Part shown: in pieces, positions 1-7,031 of the stretch
Layout: each line of letters starts with the position of its first letter
Numbering within the stretch: position 1 is the first letter of the stretch
From: Candidatus Omnitrophota bacterium
GTDB lineage: Bacteria; Omnitrophota; Gorgyraeia; Aquiviventales; Aquiviventaceae
DNA length: 46,896 bases
Assembly (NCBI GenBank): GCA_023247235.1
Contig: JAHFGW010000004.1
Location: 1-46,896 of the forward strand
Direction: 5' to 3'
The notes under the pieces: model-generated
What the model saw: only the letters and a program-made list of their open reading frames with translations
The model's database searches: none
What the model was told of the DNA's origin: nothing
Made by a program: the position numbers and the translations under genes

Positions 1-79
1 CGGAGTGCGGATCGCGTCCGGCGCGGGCACAGGCTTGCCGGATCCGTTGACGAACTGCGTCGAGCTGGGCGGTCAACAC
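1..79 (-). CDS. yggS: YggS-family PLP homeostasis protein, N-terminal fragment (cut by window edge)
   Basis: Only the first 26 codons are inside the window. Reading from a GTG at 77-79 gives VLTAQLDAVRQRIRQACARA and then GRDPHS. The pattern L..VR.RI..AC.RAGRDP is the usual amino terminus of the YggS/PROSC family, single-domain fold-type III proteins that bind pyridoxal phosphate and buffer its level; the PLP lysine lies further on, outside the window. YggS genes often sit just after ftsA-ftsZ in dcw clusters, which fits the location. A promoter-like pair (87-116) would put transcription initiation almost on the GTG, so the message may be leaderless. Identification rests on a short stretch and on context. 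Confidence 0.72.
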   Translation of the reverse strand, partial: MLTAQLDAVRQRIRQACARAGRDPHS

Positions 80-86
80 GCCCGCT

Positions 87-116
87 ACTCTAACACAGCC
101 TCGGAGGAAGCGTCAA
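87..116 (-). promoter_or_regulatory. Predicted sigma-70 type promoter of yggS
   Basis: On the minus strand TTGACG (111-116) is followed by an 18-base spacer and TAGAGT (87-92). Initiation 7-8 bases downstream would fall at about position 79-80, at the GTG start codon of the yggS-like gene, implying a leaderless or nearly leaderless transcript. Prediction from sequence only. Confidence 0.5.
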
Positions 117-216
117 CGCGTGCCGGCGTTCGGTGATGTCCTCGGGTGCGGGTCCTGGCTCGCGGTGGGTTCGCGGCACCGCTTGGCCGGCCCCACCGAG
201 GCCGGCCTGCGCTCGG

Positions 217-279
217 CTGATTTTCTCGCTCGCCCCATGCCGGAAGGCGCGGGGGGCACCGTGGCCGCTCGAAAATCAG
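217..279. repeat. Inverted repeat (9 bp arms CTGATTTTC / GAAAATCAG)
   Basis: Arms at 217-225 and 271-279 are perfect reverse complements around a 45-base GC-rich loop. The right arm and flank, reverse-complemented, resemble the left arm and flank of the hairpin at 389-451, suggesting a shared mobile or repetitive origin. Confidence 0.6.
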
Positions 280-388
280 ACGTGCCGCTCACCCATCCGC
301 TCGCCGCCCGCACCTGAAGACACGAATGACCTACGAACCCATGGCGTATTCGCGCTGCGGGTGGCAGGGGGTGCGGTGAGCGGACGTT

Positions 389-451
389 CGGATTTTGGCG
401 CGGGCATGGAGTCCCCCTAGCCAGCGACCTAGGGACGAGCGCCAAAATCCG
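389..451. repeat. Strong inverted repeat (13 bp perfect arms) downstream of ftsA
   Basis: CGGATTTTGGCGC (389-401) and GCGCCAAAATCCG (439-451) are perfect reverse complements. Inside the loop a second stem is possible between GTCCC..TAG (411-420) and CTAGGGAC (429-436). It could act as a transcript-end or mRNA-stabilising structure for the dcw operon, but there is no clear U-tract, so a classical intrinsic terminator is not supported. Confidence 0.7.
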
Positions 452-535
452 CCGAGCGAAGCGCGCCACGCCGGGGCGCGCGAGCGATCCGCGAACGCGG
501 CCCTGCCACCCGCAACAGGAGAGACCGCAAGGTAT

Positions 536-1669
536 CTAGAAGTACTCGGCGAGCAGAAACTTGGTGCGCTCGATGACGCGGGCGGCCAGGCCGACAGGCG
601 GCCCCGCCGCGCGCGCGGTCGTCGCGCAGGCGACCTCGAGCAGGCCCATGGCGGTCGTCAGCCCGACTTGATCGGCCAGGTCCCCCATGCCCTGCAGGCG
701 CGGGGTGCGCCCCAGCGTGGTGTTCACGCCGGTTGTGCGCTCGACCCATTCGACGACCCCGTCGATCAGGCAGCCCCGACCCGCGCAGATCGCCCGATCC
801 GGCAGCGGTTGGCCGGCCAGCAGGGTTTCAAGCGCCTCCTGCAGCTGGGTCAGCCCGGCGTTCACATGCTCGCGGACCTCGTCCCGGTGGCTGCCTAAGC
901 CTTCCAAGCTCAGGCGTTCGGCCTGCTCCTGCGTCACGCGCATCGTGCGCGCCAACGCCGTGGCCAGCACCGTGCCGCCCCACGGGATGGTCTGCGAGGC
1001 TTCGAGCACTCCTTCGACGAACAGCCCGAGGTCGGTGTTGAGGCCCCCGATGTCGACCAGGAGCAGCCGGCCAGTCTCCGGGTTGGCCTCGCTGCCGGCC
1101 GCATCGGCAATGAGGCTATAGGTCAGCCGCGCCACGTCCAAGCCCGCGCATTCCACCGCTTGGATCGCCGCGCGCCGGACGGCGCTGGGCACCGTGACAA
1201 TGCGGAAGCGCCCGACGAGTCGCGTCGCCGGCAACCCGCGGGGGTCGCGCACATCATCGAACCCGTTGCCGGAGCAGCCCAGGCGCTCCATCACCAGGGC
1301 ATCGCGATCCACGCCCAGCGCCTGCGTCAGCGCGACGCGCGCCAGCCGGTCCAGGTCTTGACGGCGTACGCTGATCGGCTCATCCGCCAGGGCGATCGCC
1401 GCCTGGACCGTCTCGCTGTGCAGCGCCGGGTGGCTCAGGGCCACATGCGCGTCGATCAGCTCGCCGCCGAATCCGGTCGCCACCAAGGCCTGCTCAATCG
1501 TCCGCCCGACGGCCAAGGGATCCTGCGGCCAGGTCGGAAGCGTCCCGGCGTAGGGGGTGAGGCTATGGCCGACGACGTGGTAGCCCGGCGCGTCGTCGCT
1601 GGGCAAGGCGATCACGCATCCGATCTTGGTCGAGCCGAGGTCCAGCGCGATGAGGGGAGGGGTCGCCAT
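536..1669 (-). CDS. ftsA: Cell division protein FtsA
   Basis: 377 aa, close to the family's usual 400-420. FtsA is an actin-like protein that tethers FtsZ filaments to the inner membrane and recruits later divisome proteins. Visible: an N-terminal phosphate-1-like motif DLGSTKIG (residues 10-17), a second nucleotide-binding motif DIGGLNTD in place of the usual DIGGGTTD, the 1C insertion region between them, and a C-terminal amphipathic helix GLAARVIERTKFLLAEYF matching the membrane-targeting tail. Both nucleotide motifs are diverged, so ATP binding may be weakened. The start is ATG at 1669, 3 bases after the ftsQ stop. ftsZ does not follow it, which is unusual because FtsA's known partner is FtsZ. 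Family call is secure; activity is inferred. Confidence 0.9.
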   Translation of the reverse strand: MATPPLIALDLGSTKIGCVIALPSDDAPGYHVVGHSLTPYAGTLPTWPQDPLAVGRTIEQALVATGFGGELIDAHVALSHPALHSETVQAAIALADEPISVRRQDLDRLARVALTQALGVDRDALVMERLGCSGNGFDDVRDPRGLPATRLVGRFRIVTVPSAVRRAAIQAVECAGLDVARLTYSLIADAAGSEANPETGRLLLVDIGGLNTDLGLFVEGVLEASQTIPWGGTVLATALARTMRVTQEQAERLSLEGLGSHRDEVREHVNAGLTQLQEALETLLAGQPLPDRAICAGRGCLIDGVVEWVERTTGVNTTLGRTPRLQGMGDLADQVGLTTAMGLLEVACATTARAAGPPVGLAARVIERTKFLLAEYF

Positions 1670-1672
1670 GTT

Positions 1673-2458
1673 TCAAGTGCGGGGTGAAATCACCGGTTCC
1701 TGAAATCGGACGTCGATGTACCGGACATCCAGCTGCTGTCGGCGAATGCGCTCCAGCGTCGTGTCCAGCCGGCTGAGCTGATCGACCAGCTCCTGCTCAG
1801 AGCCGCAGCGCACCTCCGTCGTATCATTCATCATGAAGCTGATCTGGCGCGGATCGGAGACATCCACGACCGTGATGGGTCGCCCGGCGAGCGCGCGGCT
1901 GCGGCGAACCAACGCCACCACGCGCAGCGCCAACTGGAGCCGTTCGTTCGCATTGGCCTGCCCGGCGCGCAGCGGATCCTGCGGACTATCGGTTCCCGCC
2001 AGCCGCACCAGGCCCTCGGCGGGACGCGGCAGGCCCTGGGGGAGGATGAAGCCTTCGCGATCGACCGAGTGCCATTGCGTCAGGTGCACCTGGCCGACGG
2101 GGAGGCGCTCGATGGCCTCCACCCGCAACCCGTCGGGAAGATCGCGGATCACGCGCACCTCTTTTAACCACGGCTGTTGGCGATGCAGCTGCTCGGCCAG
2201 CGCGCGAATGTCCACCTGCCAGGTGTTCGTCCCGATCAAGGTGTCGGGCAGCGTGAGCAATGAGGCGACGGCCTGGACGCGCGCGATGCGAAAGGCCTCC
2301 AAGCGGTTGAGGGATCGCCGGACGGCCCAGCCGGCCGCGACCAGACAGGCCGGCACAATCAGCAGTTGCGGATGCCGCACCACCCAGCGCGCCCCAAGCC
2401 ACAGCCCCTTGATCAGGCGCGGCAGCAACCCGATGACTCGTCGGCGGCGTCTCCTCAT
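1673..2458 (-). CDS. ftsQ: Cell division protein FtsQ/DivIB
   Basis: 261 aa. Inner-membrane divisome protein that bridges early components to FtsL, FtsB, FtsI and FtsW. An arginine-rich cytoplasmic start (MRRRRRRVIG) precedes one membrane segment (LLIVPACLVAAGWAV, about residues 32-47) and then a POTRA-like periplasmic domain with the usual 'W...V.VIR.LPDGLRVEAIERLPVG' pattern. The ATG at 2458 is chosen because GGAAG lies about 5 bases upstream and because the frame further upstream (to 2533) is made of a heptanucleotide repeat. Placed between ddl and ftsA as in standard dcw clusters. Confidence 0.88.
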   Translation of the reverse strand: MRRRRRRVIGLLPRLIKGLWLGARWVVRHPQLLIVPACLVAAGWAVRRSLNRLEAFRIARVQAVASLLTLPDTLIGTNTWQVDIRALAEQLHRQQPWLKEVRVIRDLPDGLRVEAIERLPVGQVHLTQWHSVDREGFILPQGLPRPAEGLVRLAGTDSPQDPLRAGQANANERLQLALRVVALVRRSRALAGRPITVVDVSDPRQISFMMNDTTEVRCGSEQELVDQLSRLDTTLERIRRQQLDVRYIDVRFQEPVISPRT

Positions 2459-2476
2459 CGCTTCCAGCTCGTGTCC

Positions 2477-2547
2477 AGTGCGGAATTCGGAACGCGGAAT
2501 GCGGAATGAAAACCGATCTTCCGCACTCCGCACTCCGCACTCCGCAT
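2477..2547. repeat. Bipartite inverted heptanucleotide array between ddl and ftsQ
   Basis: Four 7-bp units (TGCGGAA, TTCGGAA, CGCGGAA, TGCGGAA; 2479-2506), a 12-base spacer, then four 7-bp units (TTCCGCA, then CTCCGCA three times; 2519-2546). The second block is nearly the reverse complement of the first, so the element can fold into a long hairpin. It shares its 4 + spacer + 4 layout and 7-bp period with the arrays at 8211, 42530 and 43895 but not their unit sequence. It nearly fills the ddl-ftsQ gap. Confidence 0.9.
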
Positions 2548-2561
2548 GGGTCGTCTCTCCA

Positions 2562-3530
2562 CTAGTGTTTCTCTAAGGGCGACAAGGAGCGGTTGCCGGC
2601 GAGCGCCATCAGCACGATCCGCTCGCACAGCTCGTCATAGCCGATGCCGATGCACGCGGCGGCCTTGGGGAGCAGGCTCGTCGGCGTGAACCCGGGAATG
2701 GTGTTCACTTCTAAGACGACCGGTGTGCCGGCCTGACTGAGGATCATATCCGCACGCGAGAAGTGCCGGCACCCCAAGGCCTGATGCGCGCGTAAGCCGG
2801 CGTCCTGCACGGCGCTGGCCTGCGCCGGAGGCAGCTCAGCCGGCACACGGTACTCGGTGAGCCCCTGGGTGTACTTCGCCTTGAAATCGAACCAGGAGCC
2901 TTTGGGCACGATCTCGACCACCGGCAACGCGCGTTCGGCGAGCACGCCGGCCGTCACTTCCCGGCCCTGCACGAATTCCTCGATGAGCAGCGTCGTGCTG
3001 TACTGCGCCGCGGCGGCCAGCGCCGGCTCGAGCTCCGAGGGCTGCGTGACTTTCGAGACGCCGATGCTGGAGCCTTGGTTGCTCGGCTTGACGATGAGGG
3101 GGTACCGCCAGCCTGTTAGCGCCGGTGGTCGGCGCAGCGCAGCCGTGACGCTCAGCCAACGCGGCACCGTGATCCCCGCCGCGATGAACCGCTCCCGCGA
3201 CGCGACCTTGTCCATGCCCAATCGGCTTGCGGCTGTCTGTGAGCCGGTATAGGGGACGTGCAGCCGCTCGCAGAGCGCTTGGATCGTCCCGTCTTCGCCG
3301 AAGGGTCCATGGAGCGCCACGAAGGCCACCTCGGGATTCGCGCGATGGAGGGCCTGCTCGGTCCAGCCGGCCGCCTCCTCGACGCCCAGCGTCTGCGGAA
3401 TCGCCAGCGCCGTCGCGCGCCACCCCCGGCGCGTCAAGGCGTCCGTAATGCCCTGGCCGCTTTTTAATGACACCGCATGCTCAGGCGATGGGCCGCCCAT
3501 CAGCACCAGGACGTTGGCGGCGGAGCTCAT
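2562..3530 (-). CDS. ddl: D-alanine--D-alanine ligase
   Basis: 322 aa, normal length. Cytoplasmic ATP-grasp enzyme that joins two D-alanines for the MurF step. Motifs visible: the N-terminal GGPSPEHAVSLKSG signature, HGPFGEDG, YTGS, the ATP-grasp lysine region PLIVKPSNQGSSIGVSK, EEFVQGREVT, and the metal-binding end LEVNTIPGFTPTSLLPKAA. The start is ATG at 3530, overlapping the murB stop as ATGA. Product feeds MurF (10635-12074) in the same cluster. Confidence 0.95.
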   Translation of the reverse strand: MSSAANVLVLMGGPSPEHAVSLKSGQGITDALTRRGWRATALAIPQTLGVEEAAGWTEQALHRANPEVAFVALHGPFGEDGTIQALCERLHVPYTGSQTAASRLGMDKVASRERFIAAGITVPRWLSVTAALRRPPALTGWRYPLIVKPSNQGSSIGVSKVTQPSELEPALAAAAQYSTTLLIEEFVQGREVTAGVLAERALPVVEIVPKGSWFDFKAKYTQGLTEYRVPAELPPAQASAVQDAGLRAHQALGCRHFSRADMILSQAGTPVVLEVNTIPGFTPTSLLPKAAACIGIGYDELCERIVLMALAGNRSLSPLEKH

Positions 3531-4462
3531 GGGCGCGCGCGCTCCGCCAGCCCCGCCCCGGTCTGGGGCGGGGCCAGCGGCCATCGCTCGCCGACCAGCC
3601 GCACTTCCGGTTCCAGGACGACTCCGTGCTGCTTCCACACCAATCGCTGCACATGCTCCATGAGCCCCAGGACGTCATCGCAACTGGCCTGGCCGAGGTT
3701 CACGATGAAATTCGCGTGCCGGGTCGAGATCTGCGCGTCTCCGACGCGCAACCCCTTGAGCCCGGATTGATCAATGAGCCGGCCTGCCGCCAGCCCCGGC
3801 GGATTTTTAAACGCGCAGCCGGCGGAAGGGACTCGAAGATCTTGAGTCGTATTGCGATAGGCGAGCGCGCGATGGATGCGCTCATACGCCTGGGCAGCCG
3901 GAATCCGCGGGAACTCCAGCTCCACTTCCACGATGATCCCAGGCTCCAAGGAACTGTCGCGGTACCCGAACCGCAACTGCTCGCGGGCCACTTGGCGCAC
4001 CGTCCCGTCCAGGGCGACCTGCGTGACCTGGCGCACGAAGCGGCCGATATGTTGCGCGTTCATGGTCACCGCGCCGCCGATCTGCCCGGGCAAGCCGGCC
4101 AGCAGCTCCAGCTCGCCCCAGCCGTGCTTGGCGGCCAGGTAGACGAGCCGCTGGGTCAACACGCCGGCGCCGCAGCGCACCCGTGCCATCAACTCCTCGG
4201 GCGAGCTGACGATGTCGACGCCGCGAAAGCCGCGGCTTAGATGAATGACGACGCCCCGCACGCCGCGATCCGCCGCGAGCGTATTCGTGCCGCCTCCGAC
4301 GACCGTCAGAGGCAATCCGAGCCGCGCGGTCTGGCGGAGCACCTCGCGCAGCTCCTCGATGGTCTTGGGCTGCGCGAACCACTCGGCCGGCCCGCCGATC
4401 CGAAAGCTCGTGTGGTTAGCAAGCGGCTGGTCGCGCCAGACGCAGCCCTCTGGCCATGGCAT
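3527..4462 (-). CDS. murB: UDP-N-acetylenolpyruvoylglucosamine reductase MurB
   Basis: 311 aa. FAD enzyme that reduces UDP-GlcNAc-enolpyruvate to UDP-MurNAc with NADPH. FAD-binding motifs include FRIGGPAEWFAQP near residue 21, VVGGGTNTLAADRGVRGVVI, and GLPGQIGGAVTMNAQ. The proton-donor site reads GCAFKNPPG, with cysteine where E. coli has serine; that substitution occurs in other short (type II-like) MurB proteins. The start at 4462 overlaps the murC end by 47 bases; no better start precedes the conserved block. The last residues (PLAPPQTGAGLAERARP) are encoded by a perfect GC-rich hairpin (3550-3574), so the tail may be repeat-derived. Confidence 0.93.
   Translation of the reverse strand: MPWPEGCVWRDQPLANHTSFRIGGPAEWFAQPKTIEELREVLRQTARLGLPLTVVGGGTNTLAADRGVRGVVIHLSRGFRGVDIVSSPEELMARVRCGAGVLTQRLVYLAAKHGWGELELLAGLPGQIGGAVTMNAQHIGRFVRQVTQVALDGTVRQVAREQLRFGYRDSSLEPGIIVEVELEFPRIPAAQAYERIHRALAYRNTTQDLRVPSAGCAFKNPPGLAAGRLIDQSGLKGLRVGDAQISTRHANFIVNLGQASCDDVLGLMEHVQRLVWKQHGVVLEPEVRLVGERWPLAPPQTGAGLAERARP
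3550..3574. repeat. GC-rich perfect hairpin at the murB 3' end
   Basis: GCCCCGCCCC (3550-3559), loop GGTCT, GGGGCGGGGC (3565-3574): a 10-bp perfect inverted repeat inside the last codons of murB, just before the ddl start. A similar hairpin lies at 8263-8296 in the murD tail. It could stall ribosomes or shape the murB-ddl junction, but no function can be read from the sequence. Confidence 0.8.
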
Positions 4463-5825
4463 GGCAAACCTCTCCGATGTCGCCGGCCCCGAGGAAAAAG
4501 ACCGTATCGCCCGGCTGCGCGACGCGTTTGAGATAGCCGGTCAACTCCTGCCGCGGCACATAGCGCACGCACGGATGCCCGCGGGCCTTGATCAGCTCGG
4601 CCAGCCGCGCCCCCGAGACGCCTGGGATCGGCGCCTCGAATGCCGGATAGATGTCCGTGACGATCAGCCCGTCGGCGCGATCGAAGCAGCCGGCGAACTC
4701 CTGCTCTAGCAGCTGGGTCCGAGAAAAGCGATGCGGCTGGAACACGACGAGCCGGTGGCGGCCGTAGATCGGGTCGGCGTTCAGAGTTGCGCGGATTTCG
4801 GCCGGATGATGGGCGTAGTCCTCGATCAGCCAGATATCGCCCGGCAGGCGCGACAGTTGAAAGCGGCGCTCGGTGCCGCGGAATGCCGCCAGCGTGTCGC
4901 GGACCGTCGTCAACGGCAGCTCGAGCGCCAGGCCCAGGGCGATCACGGACAGCGCGTTCTGCGCGTTGTGCCGGCCGGGCACCTGGAGGGAGAAGGCGCC
5001 GAGGCTGCGGCCCCGAAAACTCGCGCGGAAGCGCGAGGCGTGCCCCTCGAGCTCCAGATCCGACAGCGTGACGTCGGCGCTGGGATCGAGCCCATACTGG
5101 ATTTCCCGCCGGTGGGAGGGCAGGTCGCGGACCCAGGGATCGTCTGCGCAGCGGATCAGCAGCCCGCCATGCGGCACCTGGGACGTGAACTGGGCGAAGG
5201 CGTCGAGCAGCGCATCAAACTCCCGGTAATAGTTGAGATGCTCGCGGTCGATATTGGTGATGATCGCGACTTCCGGATGCAGGAGCAAAAACGAGCCGTC
5301 GGATTCATCGGTTTCAGCGACGAGGAACCGGCCCCGCCCCCAGCGGGCGTTGCTGCCCCAGGTCCGCACCATACCCCCGATGACCACCGCCGGGTCCCAT
5401 CCCGCCCGCACGAGCAGCTCCCCCGCCATCGCCGACGTCGTCGTTTTGCCGTGCGCCCCCGCGACGCCGATGAGCCGCGCGTGCTCCGACAATCGCGCCA
5501 GCAAGGCGCCTCGCGTAATGACTGGCAGGCCGCGCGCGCGTGCCGCGCAAAGCTCCGGCTGATCCGCCGGCACCGCCGAGCTGTAGACGACCAGGTCCAG
5601 CTCGCCGCTGACATGCTCGGCGCTGTGGCCGACCGAGATCCGCACCCCGCGTTCCCGCAGCCGGCGCGAGACCGTGTTGAGTTTCGAGTCGCAACCGCTC
5701 ACCGTGAGCCCTTCCGAGACGCACAGGTGCGCCAGGCCGCTCATGCCGATCCCGCTGATGCCCACGAAGTGGAGGCCCCGGCGGGGGCCTTGCAGATCCT
5801 CGGGAGGGGTGCGCCTGAGGGCCAT
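4416..5825 (-). CDS. murC: UDP-N-acetylmuramate--L-alanine ligase MurC
   Basis: 469 aa, standard length. First Mur ligase: attaches L-alanine to UDP-MurNAc using ATP. Visible: the N-terminal Rossmann signature HFVGISGIGMSGLA (about residue 19), the P-loop GVAGAHGKTTTSAM, the central ETDESDGSF and NIDREHLNYY blocks, and DYAHHPAEI in the C-terminal domain. The ATG at 5825 lies 5 bases after the murG stop; longer upstream frames are the complement of murG. Overlaps murB by 47 bases. Confidence 0.95.
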   Translation of the reverse strand: MALRRTPPEDLQGPRRGLHFVGISGIGMSGLAHLCVSEGLTVSGCDSKLNTVSRRLRERGVRISVGHSAEHVSGELDLVVYSSAVPADQPELCAARARGLPVITRGALLARLSEHARLIGVAGAHGKTTTSAMAGELLVRAGWDPAVVIGGMVRTWGSNARWGRGRFLVAETDESDGSFLLLHPEVAIITNIDREHLNYYREFDALLDAFAQFTSQVPHGGLLIRCADDPWVRDLPSHRREIQYGLDPSADVTLSDLELEGHASRFRASFRGRSLGAFSLQVPGRHNAQNALSVIALGLALELPLTTVRDTLAAFRGTERRFQLSRLPGDIWLIEDYAHHPAEIRATLNADPIYGRHRLVVFQPHRFSRTQLLEQEFAGCFDRADGLIVTDIYPAFEAPIPGVSGARLAELIKARGHPCVRYVPRQELTGYLKRVAQPGDTVFFLGAGDIGEVCHAMARGLRLARPAAC

Positions 5826-5830
5826 GCGCG

Positions 5831-7018
5831 TTACCCGGAGATCAGCGGATGGGCCTGCGCCACAGACAGCATCCCTGAGGAGGCCGGGCGAGCCGTTCGC
5901 GGCCGGCGCGAGATCCCCAGTGCCGTGATGGTTCCCGCAAGGCGCGCCGTGGCGTCCGGCCGGGCGAGCGCGCGCAACTGCTCGCCCATGCGCTGGCGCA
6001 GCCCCGGAGTTTGGAGAAATTGCCGCACGATCCACAGGAGCCGCTCCGGCGTCGCCTCCGTCTCCTCGAGCCGCAGTCCCCCGCCGACCGATTCGACAAG
6101 CCGCGCATTGGCCCGCTGATGCCCGTGCGCCAGCGGATACGGAATGAGGACGGCGGGGCGGCCGCACTGGGCCAATTCCGCAATCGTCGAAGCCCCTGAC
6201 CGCGCCACGACCACATCCGCCAACGCGTAGGCGGCCTGCATGTCCGGACAGAACTTCGCCACGTGGGCTCGAATCCGATAGCCGGCGTACGCGGCGCGCA
6301 CGGCCCGGTCATCTGAGGCGCCCGCCAGGTGCACGAACTGCCAGGTGCGCCGCTCCGACTCGCTCATCAGCGACGTCAGCTCGACAAAGAGCTCGTTAAT
6401 GGCGTGCGCGCCTTGGCTGCCGCCCAGGACCAGGACGGTCGGCCGGTCCCCCTCCAGCTCGAAGCGGCGCGCGGCGAGCGCACGGGGGATGCCATCCAGC
6501 CCTGGCCGAATCGGCAGTCCCGTGACCACCGCCCGCGATGGCTGCGGCCCCAGGCTTGGAGATTCGAAGGACATCGCGATGCGATCGACCCACCGGGCCA
6601 AGAGGCGATTGGTTCGGCCGAGCTCCACGTTCTGCTCATGCAGCAGGCACGCGATGCCCCACTGCCTGGCGGCCGCGATCACGGGAATGGACAGCCAGCC
6701 GCCGAAGGCGACGACGACATCCGGTCGTTGGCGCGCGATGTGGCGGTGGGCGCGCACCCAGAGTGTCGCGCAGGCCCGCACGCGGCGGCTGAGGCCGCGC
6801 GTCGGATTCGTCAAGATGGCTTCGACGCGCACGTGCTGCGCCTGCGCCGCGCGCAATAACCCTTCGGTCAGCGGCGCAATTTGCTGCCGCCGCGCATACC
6901 ACAGGGTGACGCGGCTGCCCTGCGCGGCCAGGTGCCTGGCGACTTCCAACGCGGGGATCACATGCCCCCCGCTTCCCTCGCTGATGAGCAACGCGTCGAG
7001 GACTCGTTCGGCCGCCAT
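5831..7018 (-). CDS. murG: Undecaprenyl-PP-MurNAc-pentapeptide GlcNAc transferase MurG
   Basis: 395 aa, slightly longer than the usual 350-370. Peripheral inner-membrane GT28 enzyme that turns lipid I into lipid II. Visible: the N-terminal glycine loop reads SEGSGGHVIPALEVA (usually GGTGGH), then GGWLSIPVIAAA, HEQNVELGRTNR, GGSQGAHAINE, and the UDP-GlcNAc site ARSGASTIAELAQCGRPAVL followed by HQRANA. The extra length is a C-terminal tail without clear motif. ATG at 7018 is preferred to the GTG at 7021. It lies between ftsW and murC. Confidence 0.93.
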   Translation of the reverse strand: MAAERVLDALLISEGSGGHVIPALEVARHLAAQGSRVTLWYARRQQIAPLTEGLLRAAQAQHVRVEAILTNPTRGLSRRVRACATLWVRAHRHIARQRPDVVVAFGGWLSIPVIAAARQWGIACLLHEQNVELGRTNRLLARWVDRIAMSFESPSLGPQPSRAVVTGLPIRPGLDGIPRALAARRFELEGDRPTVLVLGGSQGAHAINELFVELTSLMSESERRTWQFVHLAGASDDRAVRAAYAGYRIRAHVAKFCPDMQAAYALADVVVARSGASTIAELAQCGRPAVLIPYPLAHGHQRANARLVESVGGGLRLEETEATPERLLWIVRQFLQTPGLRQRMGEQLRALARPDATARLAGTITALGISRRPRTARPASSGMLSVAQAHPLISG

Positions 7019-7031
7019 CACCCACCGCCCC

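Larger units (their letters stand above)
80..535. other. 456-bp gene-free, hairpin-rich interval between ftsA and yggS
   Basis: This stretch holds no credible gene: the open frames crossing it are short, arginine/proline-rich and unlike any family I recognise. ftsZ, which normally follows ftsA, is not here. The interval contains the yggS promoter at its low-coordinate end and two hairpins (217-279 and 389-451). The flank of the second (from about 371, GGTGAGCGGACGTTCGGATT) resembles the reverse complement of the right side of the first, so the two look like degenerate copies of one repeat in opposite orientation. Confidence 0.6.

Noticed and set aside
113-469. 118-codon open frame on the minus strand between ftsA and yggS
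   Set aside because: Arg/Pro/Ser-rich, crosses both hairpins, matches no family I know and lacks a ribosome-binding site; looks like GC-rich read-through.
2459-2533. Longer FtsQ beginning at 2533
   Set aside because: The extra 25 residues are translated heptanucleotide repeat; a better-placed ATG with GGAAG upstream exists at 2458.
2477-2547. CRISPR array
   Set aside because: Units are 7 bp with no spacers of 30 bp or more and no cas genes in the window.
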